This document shows, piece by piece, positions 52,908-61,647 of a stretch of 64,000 nucleotides of DNA. Under the pieces are notes generated by a model. It was not told where the DNA came from and did not search any database. It saw only the letters and a program-made list of their open reading frames with translations. Source of the stretch: Halapricum desulfuricans (lineage in GTDB: Archaea > Halobacteriota > Halobacteria > Halobacteriales > Haloarculaceae); contig NZ_CP064787.1 of assembly GCF_017094505.1 (NCBI RefSeq), forward strand, positions 2,728,001 to 2,792,000, read 5' to 3'. The number at the start of each line of letters is the position of its first letter. The first letter of the stretch is position 1. The position numbers and the translations under genes were made by a program.

Positions 52908-52989
52908 TAGCGATTATTGTCGGTCTATTCCGGATCGACCGCCAGACTGCGGGCGGTCGTACCGGCAAATCGCTACAATAATCACTATG
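52908..52989. repeat. Palindromic intergenic repeat, copy B
   Basis: The outer stem is GATTATTGT / ACAATAATC and the inner stem is CGACCGCC / GGGCGGTCG, with CCGG on both sides and ACTATGA at the end. The outer stem bases differ from copies A and C, but pairing is kept. Confidence 0.7.
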
Positions 52990-52997
52990 AATCGGGA

Positions 52998-53597
52998 TCA
53001 CGTCGTGAGATCGGTCTCGTGGCTGGTCGCACAGTCGAGTTCTCCGGGGGCACGCCAGTCAGTTGTGAGTTCGAGAAACTGCACGAGGATGTTGGCCGTC
53101 GCCCCCCAGACGGTGTAGCCGTCGACGCGGAAGTAGTGCAGCTGAATCTCCCCGTACCGTGGGTGATCGCGACACTCGCTCTCGTGGTTATTGGGGTCGA
53201 GGATACCCGACAGCGACAGGACCGTGATCTCGGCCACCTCGCCGTCGTTTGGCGTGTACGACCGGTCGGGGATCGTCCCGACGTAGGGTCTGACGACGTA
53301 CGCGGAGACGGTCTCGAGGTCGTCCAGACGGCCGTGCAGTCGGGCTTCGGTCGGCCGGAGCCCGATTTCCTCGTTTGCCTCCCGGAGCGCGGTCTCGACC
53401 CTGTTGTCGTCTTCGGGTTCGCGGCGGCCGCCGGGAAAGCTCATCTGTCCGGGGTGGTTCTCGAGGTGGTCGGCGCGTTTGGTGAACAGCAAGTGCGGGC
53501 CCGTCGGCCGATCGACGATCGGGAGCAACACCGACGCCTCTCGGGCGTCGCCGTCGATATCGATGGGATCGTACTCGCGGATCGGCCCCAGGTCCAT
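52998..53597 (-). CDS. Nudix hydrolase, CoA diphosphatase-like
   Basis: A 199-residue protein with the Nudix box GGRREPEDDNRVETALREAN followed by EEIGL. Upstream is LLFTKRADHLENHPGQMSFPGG, the LLxxR...GQxxFPGG pattern of CoA pyrophosphohydrolases. It should split CoA or a related dinucleotide into nucleotide halves, using Mg. It overlaps nothing; the DUF7109-like gene lies 41 bases upstream on the same strand. Confidence 0.9.
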   Translation of the reverse strand: MDLGPIREYDPIDIDGDAREASVLLPIVDRPTGPHLLFTKRADHLENHPGQMSFPGGRREPEDDNRVETALREANEEIGLRPTEARLHGRLDDLETVSAYVVRPYVGTIPDRSYTPNDGEVAEITVLSLSGILDPNNHESECRDHPRYGEIQLHYFRVDGYTVWGATANILVQFLELTTDWRAPGELDCATSHETDLTT

Positions 53598-53638
53598 ATC
53601 GGTACTCGGACGCGAGCGCTAATAATTCGTCCGGCGAG

Positions 53639-54097
53639 TCACTCCCCGAGCGCGTCGTCCAGCCGCTGTCGGGCTCGCCCGAGATCGACCGGAGCCCAGA
53701 CTTCCAGTTCGTAACTGACGTCGAGCAGGTGTTCGATCCGCTCGCGGTCGCCGGCCTCGACGGCCGACGCGGCGTCGGCGCGAAACCGTCGCTGGGCGGC
53801 CTCGGCCAACCGGTCGCGATCGATCGTTCGTGATTCGACGTCGAGGATGTGCGGGAGGTCTGTCGCGCCCTCGGGCAGTTCGGGAAACGCGACCGGCCCC
53901 GGGACCAGCACCTCGTCGTCCAGCGCCAGCAGGTGGTAGTCGGTGACGGCCGCGTCGATGGCGTCGTCGAAACCCGCGGGCTCGCGGTCCGCGCCGCGCT
54001 TGTAGGCGAGTTCGACGCAGGCCTGCCGGAGCGTCGATCGGTCGAGCGCGCCGAACAGGTCGACGATCCCGGCGAGTTCATCCGGGGTGAACTCCAT
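53639..54097 (-). CDS. Haloarchaeal protein of unknown function (DUF7109-like)
   Basis: A 152-residue soluble, acidic and mainly helical protein starting MEFTPDELAGIVDLFGALDR. The order LRQACVELAYKRGAD, HLLALDDEVLVPGPVAFPELP and HLLDVSYELEVWAP is reminiscent of a haloarchaeal conserved family of unknown function. It could be the first gene of a two-gene unit with the Nudix gene. Start 54097 is favoured over 54127. Confidence 0.7.
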   Translation of the reverse strand: MEFTPDELAGIVDLFGALDRSTLRQACVELAYKRGADREPAGFDDAIDAAVTDYHLLALDDEVLVPGPVAFPELPEGATDLPHILDVESRTIDRDRLAEAAQRRFRADAASAVEAGDRERIEHLLDVSYELEVWAPVDLGRARQRLDDALGE

Positions 54098-54148
54098 GCG
54101 TGATAGCGTGACCGCCGGCGTCTTCACGCTGGCGGTCGGACCTGCCCT

Positions 54149-54700
54149 ATGGACCGCCGGACGTATCTCCAGGGAGCGGGTGCCGGCATCGCAGTGCTAG
54201 CCGGGTGTGTCGGTCGCGAGTCCGAACGGCCGGAAGGGGGTTCGACGCCGAACCGATCGACGAGCGCCGGCGACTCGAGTCCGACGACCGGCCAGCCGAC
54301 GATCCACGAGCGCTACGAGACGACAACCGTTCGTGCGCTGACACCGGACGACGAGGTTCTCGGGACGGTGACGGCAGCGGTCGCTGACACCCCGGAGCTC
54401 CGATATCGGGGCCTCAGCGACACCGAAGACCTGCCGACCGATCGCGGTATGCTGTTCGTCTTCGAGTCGATTGACGATCGCTCGTTCGTCATGCGCCGGA
54501 TGGACTTCGGCATCGACGTCGTCTACGCCGACGGTAAGGGAACGATCACGACGATCCGCCACGCGCCCGAACCGGGCCCCGACGAAGACGGCAGCGACCA
54601 GCGCTATCCCGGCCGTGGGCAGTACGTCCTCGAAGTCGTCTACGGGTGGACGATCGATCGGGGTGTCGAACCGGGCGACAGGCTGTCGTTCGAACTGTGA
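54149..54700 (+). CDS. DUF192-family lipoprotein
   Basis: A 183-residue protein. MDRRTYLQGAGAGIAVLAGC is a Tat-like lipoprotein signal with the lipobox Cys at 20. A Ser/Thr/Gly linker follows (21-50). Residues 60-183 are a DUF192 domain with ELRYRGLSDTEDLPTDRGMLF, FVMRRMDFGIDVVYADG and LEVVYGW. Function is unknown; some members sit in surface or stress settings. It should be on the outer face of the cell membrane. Confidence 0.88.
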   Translation: MDRRTYLQGAGAGIAVLAGCVGRESERPEGGSTPNRSTSAGDSSPTTGQPTIHERYETTTVRALTPDDEVLGTVTAAVADTPELRYRGLSDTEDLPTDRGMLFVFESIDDRSFVMRRMDFGIDVVYADGKGTITTIRHAPEPGPDEDGSDQRYPGRGQYVLEVVYGWTIDRGVEPGDRLSFEL

Positions 54701-54701
54701 G

Positions 54702-55796
54702 TTACTCAGTGGCGTCTAGCCCCTCCCGGGAGCGTTCGCGGACGGTCTCGGGCGAGATCGGCGCGTCCGCCCAGGTGGGGAGTCGCGTGTCCTCTCCCGG
54801 CGGGGCGATCGTCTCGGCGTAGGTCCGGACCTGCTCGCGCTCGTCACTCCGGTCGTAGGCCAGCCCGTTGAACGCCGCGTCGGCCGCGTACTGCTCGATC
54901 AGCGTCTCGGCGCGCTCGCGATACTCCGCCGGGAGCGTCTCGAAGTCGGGTTCGACGCCGGCGTCCGCGAGCACCCACCACAGCGCCCGGCCGACGGACC
55001 GACACATCTCGCTGAGGCCGTCGGGACCGCCGACCGAGCGGTGATCGTGTTCGTGCTGGCCGAGATCGACCTGCGCGGTGTCCGCGAAGCCGGCGTGCTC
55101 GAAGGCCCCGCCGAGCGTCCCGACTTCCAGCCCCCAGGTCCGGGGCACGCGAAGGTGCCGGGCGAGGTCGGCCGTCATCGCGAACTCGCCGGCCAGCGGG
55201 TACCGGAACGCCGCCAGATACGAGAGGATCGGCGCGTCGTGGACGTCTTCGAGCGCGCGGACGAGCGGGACGTAGAACAGCCGATTGAGCCGACCGTACA
55301 GGCGGTCGTTCTCGACGCGGGCGTAGTAGCCCTTCGCGAACGCGAACCCGCGAGCTAGCGGGAAGAGCAGTCGCGGGACGTGCGTGGGCGCGTAGCTCTT
55401 CGCGTCGGCGTCGTGAACGACGACGAACTCGCTCTCTGCGGCGGCGACCCCCAGCGCAAGCCAGACGTCCCGACCCTTGCCGCGGCGGCCGTTCAGCCCC
55501 GCGGACGCGAGCGCCTCGGCCAGCGGCGGCGAATCACACCACAGGACCGAAAGCGAGAGGTCGAACGTCTCCAGCCACGCTCGTACGTCCGCGACACGGT
55601 CCGGATCGGCACGGAGCGCGACGAGCACGCGACCGGGCGAGACGGTCTCGAGCGTCGAGAACACCCGCTCGGCGGCGAGGCTGGCGTGATCGCGCTCGGT
55701 CATCGGGACGACGACCGTCGCTCGATCGGTCGGGGCGTCCGGGTCGGCGCCGTCGAAATCGTGGAGCGTCGTGACCCGTTCCTGGACGTACTCCAT
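54702..55796 (-). CDS. Glycosyltransferase, GT81-like glucosyl-3-phosphoglycerate synthase type
   Basis: A 364-residue GT-A enzyme. Residues 15-130 form the nucleotide-sugar domain; VVVHDADAKSYAPTHVPRLL has the D-x-D-type metal site (HDADAKS). RRGKGRDVWLALG, FAFAKGYYARVEN and the later LDGL-like and HEHDHR segments match the glucosyl- or mannosyl-phosphoglycerate synthase group, which makes compatible solutes. The exact acceptor is inferred. The ATG at 55796 is preferred over TTG at 55805. Confidence 0.75.
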   Translation of the reverse strand: MEYVQERVTTLHDFDGADPDAPTDRATVVVPMTERDHASLAAERVFSTLETVSPGRVLVALRADPDRVADVRAWLETFDLSLSVLWCDSPPLAEALASAGLNGRRGKGRDVWLALGVAAAESEFVVVHDADAKSYAPTHVPRLLFPLARGFAFAKGYYARVENDRLYGRLNRLFYVPLVRALEDVHDAPILSYLAAFRYPLAGEFAMTADLARHLRVPRTWGLEVGTLGGAFEHAGFADTAQVDLGQHEHDHRSVGGPDGLSEMCRSVGRALWWVLADAGVEPDFETLPAEYRERAETLIEQYAADAAFNGLAYDRSDEREQVRTYAETIAPPGEDTRLPTWADAPISPETVRERSREGLDATE

Positions 55797-55870
55797 CACT
55801 AACAACTGAGAGCGCAGCGACGATAAACGCTCGCCTGCTGTCCCGTGTTGCCCATCAAGTTAGGTTCCCG

Positions 55871-57043
55871 TCACGCTCGCGCCCCGGTCGGCAGCCGGCC
55901 GGCCCGATAGGTGACGACGAGCCCGAGCAAGACGACGGCCAGCCCGACGGCAAAGGATCGATAGATCAGGGGGAACGAGAACCCGGCGTCGGTCAACAGC
56001 CCGACAGCCCAGCTACCGGTCGCCTGCACGAGCATCATCGTCCCGCTGTAGACGGCGTAGGCGCTGGCGCGGTGGCGGTCCGGCAGCGAGCCGAGCAGGT
56101 AGGTGTCCATCGCCGGGAACAGGCTGTGGATCACGTAGCCCATCACCAGCGCGACCGCGACCACCCAGGCCGTCCCGAAGGGCAACGTGAGCGCGAACAC
56201 ACAGAGCGCGAAACCGGCCAGGATCGACAGCAAGAGAGGGACGATCCGGACGCGATCGGCCAGCCAGCCCGTCACCGCGAACGCCGGGACGCCGGCCGCG
56301 AACACGCCCGTCAGCAGCAATCGCGCGTCACTGCCCGAAAAGCCGCGGGTGCGCAGATAGCTGTCGAGGAAGTTGAACACGCCCTGCCAGACGAAGCCGC
56401 TGGCGCTGATGACGACCACGCCGGCGAGGACGATCCGCCACTGGTGGCGGACGGCCGCGAGCAGGTCCCGGTCGTCGGTGCCTGCCTCGGGGAGTTGGGT
56501 CCGCCAGGCCATGAGAGCGAAGCCGACCGTCGAGAGCAGCGCGGCGACGCCGATGGCGTGGAAAGTCGTCCGCCAGTCGCCGACGAGCAGCGCGGCCGAA
56601 ACCAGCAGCGAGGCCACGGCCGCGCCGATCTGACTCGCCATGCCGTGAACGCCCAGCGCCGTGCCGACCCGACGGGGGAACAGTTCGCTCACCAGCGGGT
56701 TGGCCGCGATGAAGTACGCGCCGCTGGCGATCCCCATTAGGAACGCGCCGACCATCACTTCGGGGACGGTGTCGGCCGCGGCAATGAACGCCGAGGCGGC
56801 GGCCAGGACCAGCCCGGTCGCGCCGACGACGTAGTGACGCGGGACGCGAGTCAGCAGGTAGCCGGTCGGAATCCGCGGGAGTGCACTGCCGAGCCACGCC
56901 AGCGTCACGGTCAGCCCGATCGTCGCGTTGGTCGTGGCGAACGCCGCCTGAAGCGGTTCGACCAGCGGCGCGAACACCACGCGGGCGAGGTTGACGAGGA
57001 AGACGAGCGTACACAGCGAGCCGAACAGCCGGCGTCGTGTCAC
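55871..57043 (-). CDS. Major facilitator superfamily transporter
   Basis: A 390-residue, 12-helix membrane protein. LVTRV-like loop residues follow helix 2 (GYLLTRVPRHYVVG, about 60-73), a compact form of the MFS loop motif, and VVTYRAGRLPTG closes the protein. It starts MTRRRLFGSLCTLVFLVNL. It resembles sugar- or nitrate-type MFS permeases only loosely. It diverges from the small zinc-finger gene at 57133. Confidence 0.86.
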   Translation of the reverse strand: MTRRRLFGSLCTLVFLVNLARVVFAPLVEPLQAAFATTNATIGLTVTLAWLGSALPRIPTGYLLTRVPRHYVVGATGLVLAAASAFIAAADTVPEVMVGAFLMGIASGAYFIAANPLVSELFPRRVGTALGVHGMASQIGAAVASLLVSAALLVGDWRTTFHAIGVAALLSTVGFALMAWRTQLPEAGTDDRDLLAAVRHQWRIVLAGVVVISASGFVWQGVFNFLDSYLRTRGFSGSDARLLLTGVFAAGVPAFAVTGWLADRVRIVPLLLSILAGFALCVFALTLPFGTAWVVAVALVMGYVIHSLFPAMDTYLLGSLPDRHRASAYAVYSGTMMLVQATGSWAVGLLTDAGFSFPLIYRSFAVGLAVVLLGLVVTYRAGRLPTGARA

Positions 57044-57132
57044 ACCACGCCTTCGAACGGCCGCGTCTCAAGAGTTGCGAACTCGTCCGACCCGCCACGG
57101 GCTTTTTGAGAGTGCCTCGCATACTCCCTCGT

Positions 57133-57303
57133 ATGGAATCTGTCAGGAAGGGGCTCCGGTCGGGTGACATCGTCAAGGACACCTACGAACGACTCATGTG
57201 TGCCGAGTGCGACGAGACGCTCAAATCCGAGAACGACCCCGACGAGATCGGCACGGTCCGGATCTGCCCGGAGTGTGGCCGGGAGTGGAAGGAAGTGGGA
57301 TGA
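57133..57303 (+). CDS. HVO_0758-type small zinc-finger protein
   Basis: A 56-residue protein starting MESVRKGLRSGDIVKDTYER, with LMCAECDETLKSEND and VRICPECGREWKEVG giving two CxxC pairs. It closely matches a widely conserved haloarchaeal zinc-finger family of unknown role. The ATG at 57133 is clear; longer readings are spurious. It stands alone before the AdoMet synthetase gene, 65 bases away. Confidence 0.85.
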   Translation: MESVRKGLRSGDIVKDTYERLMCAECDETLKSENDPDEIGTVRICPECGREWKEVG

Positions 57304-57368
57304 CACCGGTACCGACCCGCGCGAAATCCCACGCTCGTCGCGGCGAGACCGCGGGAGAGTGATCCCGG

Positions 57369-58526
57369 ATGGAGCCGTCGTTCACCGTTCGCCACCTGGA
57401 TCGAAACCCCATCGAGTCCCGGGCGACGGAGTTCGTCGAACGAAAGGGGCTCGGTCACCCGGACTCGATCTGTGACGGCGTCGCGGAAGCCGTCTCGAGG
57501 CGCCTCTCGCAACACTACCTCGAGGAGTACGGACGGGTGCTGCATCACAACACCGACACGGTGCAACTCGTCGCGGGAACGACGGCCCCGGCGTTCGGCG
57601 GCGGCGAGACCGTCGACGCGATATACGTGCTCCTCGGGGGTCGGGCGACCCGGTCGGTCGACGGACGGGAGATTCCCGTCGACGATATCGCGATCGACGC
57701 CGCGAGAGCGTACGTCGACGCGAACTTCGCGGCGCTGAGCGACGACATGATCGAGTTCGAGTCGCGCATCGGCGAGACCTCGACGGACCTGCAGTCGCTG
57801 TTCGACTCGCAGGGCATCGGGCGGGCGAACGACACCAGCGTCGGGACCGGCTACGCGCCGCTCTCGGAGACCGACCGGATCGTCAGGGGGGTCGAACCGG
57901 CGATCCGCGAACGGGTCCCGGCCGTCGGCGAAGACGTCAAGGTGATGGGATGGCGGGCGGACGACGAGCTTCGGCTCACGGTCGCGGCCGCCGTGATCGC
58001 CCGGCGCGTCGCGGACGTCGAGGAGTACGTGGCCGTCAGAGAGCGGGTCGCGGAGCTGGTCGCCCGATACGCGGACCGGCGCACTGATCGGACCGTCACC
58101 GTCGAGGTGAACGCCGCGGACGACCTCGAGTCCGGGTCGGTGTATCTCACCGAGACCGGCCTCTCGGCGGAGATGGGCGACGACGGGAGCGTCGGCCGGG
58201 GCAACCGGGTCAACGGCCTCATCACTCCGCACCGGGCAATGAACCTCGAAGCGGTGGCGGGGAAGAACCCGGTCACCCACGTCGGGAAGCTCTACAACCT
58301 CATCGCCACGAGCGCCGCGGAACGGATCCACCGCGAACTCGGTGCCGACCACGCCGAGGTGAAACTCCTCTCGCAGATCGGACAGCCAGTGGCCCGGCCG
58401 CTGGCGATCGACGTGGATACCACGACGCGTGACGACGAGGCAGTGCGATCGATCGTCTTCGGGGAACTCGAGGACGTGGCGTCGCTGACCCGCGATCTCG
58501 TGGCCGGGGAGACGGACGTCTTCTGA
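57369..58526 (+). CDS. mat: S-adenosylmethionine synthetase, archaeal type
   Basis: A 385-residue enzyme that makes AdoMet from ATP and methionine. The archaeal-type N-terminal ERKGLGHPDSICDGVAE (about 24-40), HHNTDTVQLVAG, SVGTGYAPLSETD and GRGNRVNGLITPHRAMNLEA-type segments are clear, unlike bacterial MetK. It is the expected source of methyl donor for, among others, the methyltransferase at 59724. Confidence 0.96.
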   Translation: MEPSFTVRHLDRNPIESRATEFVERKGLGHPDSICDGVAEAVSRRLSQHYLEEYGRVLHHNTDTVQLVAGTTAPAFGGGETVDAIYVLLGGRATRSVDGREIPVDDIAIDAARAYVDANFAALSDDMIEFESRIGETSTDLQSLFDSQGIGRANDTSVGTGYAPLSETDRIVRGVEPAIRERVPAVGEDVKVMGWRADDELRLTVAAAVIARRVADVEEYVAVRERVAELVARYADRRTDRTVTVEVNAADDLESGSVYLTETGLSAEMGDDGSVGRGNRVNGLITPHRAMNLEAVAGKNPVTHVGKLYNLIATSAAERIHRELGADHAEVKLLSQIGQPVARPLAIDVDTTTRDDEAVRSIVFGELEDVASLTRDLVAGETDVF

Positions 58527-58600
58527 CGGGTCCCAGGCTGGGAGAGTGACGCTCTCGACGAGGGCGGCGAGTCGGCCCCACCGAGTCACGCACCGATCGA

Positions 58601-59434
58601 CTACCGAACGACGGTGACGGGTGCGGGCGACCGCCTCGCGACGGTCTCGGCGACGCTACCGAGGAGCACTCTCGAGATACCGGACCGGCCGTGGCTCCCC
58701 ATGATCACGTGGTCGACGTCGCTGTCTTCGACGTAGTCGAGAATCGCGTCCGCCGGCCGGTTGGGCCCCCATTCGACAACTTTCGTCGCGGACACGTGGG
58801 CGTCGGACGCTCGAACGGAGTCGACCGCGTTCGCCAGCAGCTGCTCGGCTTCCGTTTCGATCCGCTCGTACTCCGTCTCGGAGTACACCAGCTGTCCCTC
58901 GCCGTAGTGAGTTTCCATCGGGTCGATCGCGTGGAGGATCGTCGTTTCGACCTCCGGGAAGACGGAAACGGCGTACTCGAGGGCTTTCCTCGACTGATCC
59001 GAGTCGTCGATCGGGACGAGATGGTGCTTGTTGCCCGTCCGCTGGTGCGGGCGAACGATCGTGACGGGGACGGGCGCTCGCCGCAGGACGCGTTCGGCGA
59101 TGCTGCCCAGCAGGATCCGGGACGCCCCTTCCCTGCCGTGGCTCCCCATCACAATGTCGTCGACAGCGTTGTCCTCGCTGACGGCCACGATCTCGCGGCT
59201 CGGATGTCCGACGCGTATCTCGGTCTCGACCTCGATATCGTGACGTCCGGCGACGTCGAGCAGATCGGTAAACGCCCGTTCGGGCCGCAGTTCGTCCTCG
59301 TCGGGATCGGTGTATCGGGGATCGACAACGTGGACGAGCGTGAACGTCGCGTCCGGAAACGTCGCGATGGCGTATTCGAGCGCGTCGCGCGAGAGTGGTC
59401 CCCCGTCCGTCGGTATCAGCACGCTCCGTGACAT
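58601..59434 (-). CDS. Two-domain universal stress (UspA) protein
   Basis: A 277-residue protein with two UspA domains, about 1-138 and 145-277. Each has the ATP-binding tail: VMGSHGREGASRILLGSIAERV in the first and VIMGSHGRSGISRVLLGS in the second, G-x2-G-x9-G(S/T). Unlike the UspA at 14613, both nucleotide sites look intact. It diverges from the spacer before the methyltransferase. Confidence 0.9.
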   Translation of the reverse strand: MSRSVLIPTDGGPLSRDALEYAIATFPDATFTLVHVVDPRYTDPDEDELRPERAFTDLLDVAGRHDIEVETEIRVGHPSREIVAVSEDNAVDDIVMGSHGREGASRILLGSIAERVLRRAPVPVTIVRPHQRTGNKHHLVPIDDSDQSRKALEYAVSVFPEVETTILHAIDPMETHYGEGQLVYSETEYERIETEAEQLLANAVDSVRASDAHVSATKVVEWGPNRPADAILDYVEDSDVDHVIMGSHGRSGISRVLLGSVAETVARRSPAPVTVVR

Positions 59435-59723
59435 AGCAGCTAGTTCGCGCCCCGACGTGTTATCTGTTACCAATATTCGGAAAGGCGACAAACTGGCGAC
59501 GAGCGGGCCGAACCTCCGGGCTGCGACCGGACGGCTCGCGGACGGGCGACTACAGCCCCCTTCGTCGGGTTTCACGCCCGAGACGGCGTCGATCGCTTTC
59601 GCGATTTCGGCCGACACACTGTCTCTGCGGGCGCGAACGACGTTCACCTCGCCGGTCGCAGTCACACAGAACAGTCGTGGGGGGACGATGTCAGTTTGCC
59701 CGAGAGAGCCGGACGGCGGGCCG
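59435..59723. other. Spacer with no supported gene
   Basis: This 289-base gap separates two minus-strand genes. Long frames across it are antisense artefacts of high GC. I see no repeat or RNA gene. Confidence 0.4.
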
Positions 59724-60353
59724 CTACCTCCTCGCCCTGATTCCCACGAAAGAGCCGTCCCCGTAGCCCGATTCGATCGGTTCGGGTCCGTCGATATCAT
59801 CGAGCCAGTGATAGATCGTCTGGACGAACTCGAAGTCGGTGAATCCGGCGGCCTCGAGCACCTCGATCAGTTCGTCGGTCGAGACGAAGACCGCGTCTCT
59901 GTAGAAGGGGTTTTGCTCTTTCGTCTCCTGATAGATCTCGCCGACGGGGCTGTGCTTGTCGATGAAGCCGAGCACGAGTTCCCCGTCCGGTTCGAGAACG
60001 CGGGCGGCCTCGGCCAGCGTCTGCGTGATGTCGTCGACGAAACAGATCGTCGTCACGCTCAGCACGGTGTCGAACGTCGCCGCGTCGAACGGGAGCGACT
60101 CCGCGACGCCTCGAACCACCTCGATCCCGCGCTCGCGGGCACACCCGAGCATGGCCGCCGAGGGGTCGATCCCGACGTCCATCCCGAGCGGGCCGGCGAA
60201 GCGACCGCTCCCGACGCCGATCTCGATCCCGTACCCCGCCGGGGAGAGGAGGCGTTCGAGCGCCGCCAGTTCGGACCGGTAGGCCGCTTCGTGGGTTTCG
60301 AACCACTGCTCGTATCGGTCAGTGTGTTCCTCGAAGGGCGCCGTCTTGGGCAT
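59724..60353 (-). CDS. SAM-dependent class I methyltransferase
   Basis: A 209-residue protein with the AdoMet loop GIEIGVGSGRFAGPLG (about 40-55), the acidic post-II segment GIDPSAAMLG and motif-IV-like FDTVLSVTTICFVDD. It resembles the UbiE/methyltransferase-11 group acting on small molecules. Substrate is unknown. It ends in ESGYGDGSFVGIRARR. A palindromic repeat lies between it and the aldo/keto reductase. Confidence 0.85.
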   Translation of the reverse strand: MPKTAPFEEHTDRYEQWFETHEAAYRSELAALERLLSPAGYGIEIGVGSGRFAGPLGMDVGIDPSAAMLGCARERGIEVVRGVAESLPFDAATFDTVLSVTTICFVDDITQTLAEAARVLEPDGELVLGFIDKHSPVGEIYQETKEQNPFYRDAVFVSTDELIEVLEAAGFTDFEFVQTIYHWLDDIDGPEPIESGYGDGSFVGIRARR

Positions 60354-60404
60354 GGGCGGACTACGCTCCGTTCCGACACGAACGTTCCGGACAGAGGGCT
60401 GATA

Positions 60405-60488
60405 CTGATACGGTCGGTTGTAACGATTTACCGGTACGATCGCACGGATGCGATCGATCCGGAACAGACTTACAACCGACCGTATGAA
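60405..60488. repeat. Palindromic intergenic repeat, copy C
   Basis: The perfect 16-bp outer stem is ATACGGTCGGTTGTAA / TTACAACCGACCGTAT (60408-60423 and 60470-60485). The inner stem is CGATCGCA / TGCGATCG, bracketed by ACCGGTA and ATCCGG. It is the most regular of the three copies. Confidence 0.75.
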
Positions 60489-60500
60489 GCGAACAGCAGG

Positions 60501-61577
60501 TCACTCGAAGACCGCGTCGAAAGCGTTCGCCCCCATCGGTTCGAACGTCCCGGCGGCGACGTTCTCCTCGACGTGTTCGGGCGAGCCCATCCCGATCAGT
60601 GCGCTCGTCACGGCGGGGGCGCTCCGTGCGAAGTTGATCGCCCGCTGTGCGCGCGTCTCGCCGGCGAGTTCGGCTTCGACTCGGTCGGGCATCTCCCGGG
60701 CCAGTTTTCCCTGCATGAGACTCGCACTGGTGAAGACGTGCAGGTCGTGCTCGCTCGCGACCGCCAGCGCGGTCCGGCCGTCGTGGGCCGCGGTCGTGAA
60801 CGCGTCGGCCATCGAGACGTTGAACGGCAACTGGACGGCGGAGAAGTGATGTGCGTCGGCCCCGACCGTCGCGGCCGCACGCTCGGCGCGACCGAGCACT
60901 TCGGGAAGCGACAGGTGGCTCGGGTCGCCGGCGGGCACGCGAAACGCGTCCCAGGTCGCGACGCCGTAGGCGCCGATGTCGCCGGCTTCGACCCGGCGTT
61001 CGAGGAGCTCGAAGGTCGCCTCGAGGTGGTCGTAGACGTCCTCGCGGGATCGCTCCCGGAGTTGCGTCTCGGGATTGTGGAGGTAGTACAGGTCGAGGTG
61101 ATCCACGCCGAGGTTCTCGAGCGAGCGGTCGAGCTGGTCGTCGATGTAGGCGGGCGCGATGCAGTGCTGGCCCGCGACCAGCTCCTCGCGATCGATCAGG
61201 CCGGGCGCGACGAACTCCTCGTAGACGTACCGCCCGGGGTCGTCCGGTCGAGCACCGTCGAAGGGCAGGAAGCCGCCCTTGGTCGCGAGAAAGACGCTCT
61301 CGCGGCCGATTTCGCTCTCATCGATCGCCCGGCCGACGACCCGTTCGCTGCGCTGGTGGCGGTAGTTGATCGCCGTGTCGATGACGTTGATTCCGGACTC
61401 GAGCGCTCCGACGATCGCCGCTCGATAGGCCGAATCGACCTCGTCAGTCGGATCGCCGAGGTACGTGCCGACGCCGATCGAGGAGACGGCGAGGTCGCCG
61501 AACAGCCGGAAATACGTCCGGGCGAAGCGCTCGTGAAAGCGGTCACGGTAGGCCCAGGTCCCCTCGTAGGTCGCCAT
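60501..61577 (-). CDS. Aldo/keto reductase
   Basis: A 358-residue (alpha/beta)8 oxidoreductase. NVIDTAINYRHQRSERVVGRAI carries the catalytic Asp and Tyr, ATKGGF the Lys, and DLYYLHNPETQ the His; RSAPAVTSALIGMGSPEHVEEN marks the NADPH site. It should reduce carbonyls using NADPH. Start MATYEGTWAYRDRFHERF is the only clean choice. Confidence 0.9.
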   Translation of the reverse strand: MATYEGTWAYRDRFHERFARTYFRLFGDLAVSSIGVGTYLGDPTDEVDSAYRAAIVGALESGINVIDTAINYRHQRSERVVGRAIDESEIGRESVFLATKGGFLPFDGARPDDPGRYVYEEFVAPGLIDREELVAGQHCIAPAYIDDQLDRSLENLGVDHLDLYYLHNPETQLRERSREDVYDHLEATFELLERRVEAGDIGAYGVATWDAFRVPAGDPSHLSLPEVLGRAERAAATVGADAHHFSAVQLPFNVSMADAFTTAAHDGRTALAVASEHDLHVFTSASLMQGKLAREMPDRVEAELAGETRAQRAINFARSAPAVTSALIGMGSPEHVEENVAAGTFEPMGANAFDAVFE

Positions 61578-61647
61578 GGACGCGGTTGGGCGGGCACGCC
61601 CAAAAGCCGCGTGGTGGCGGCGGTTTCCGAACCGACGCGCGTCGCGG

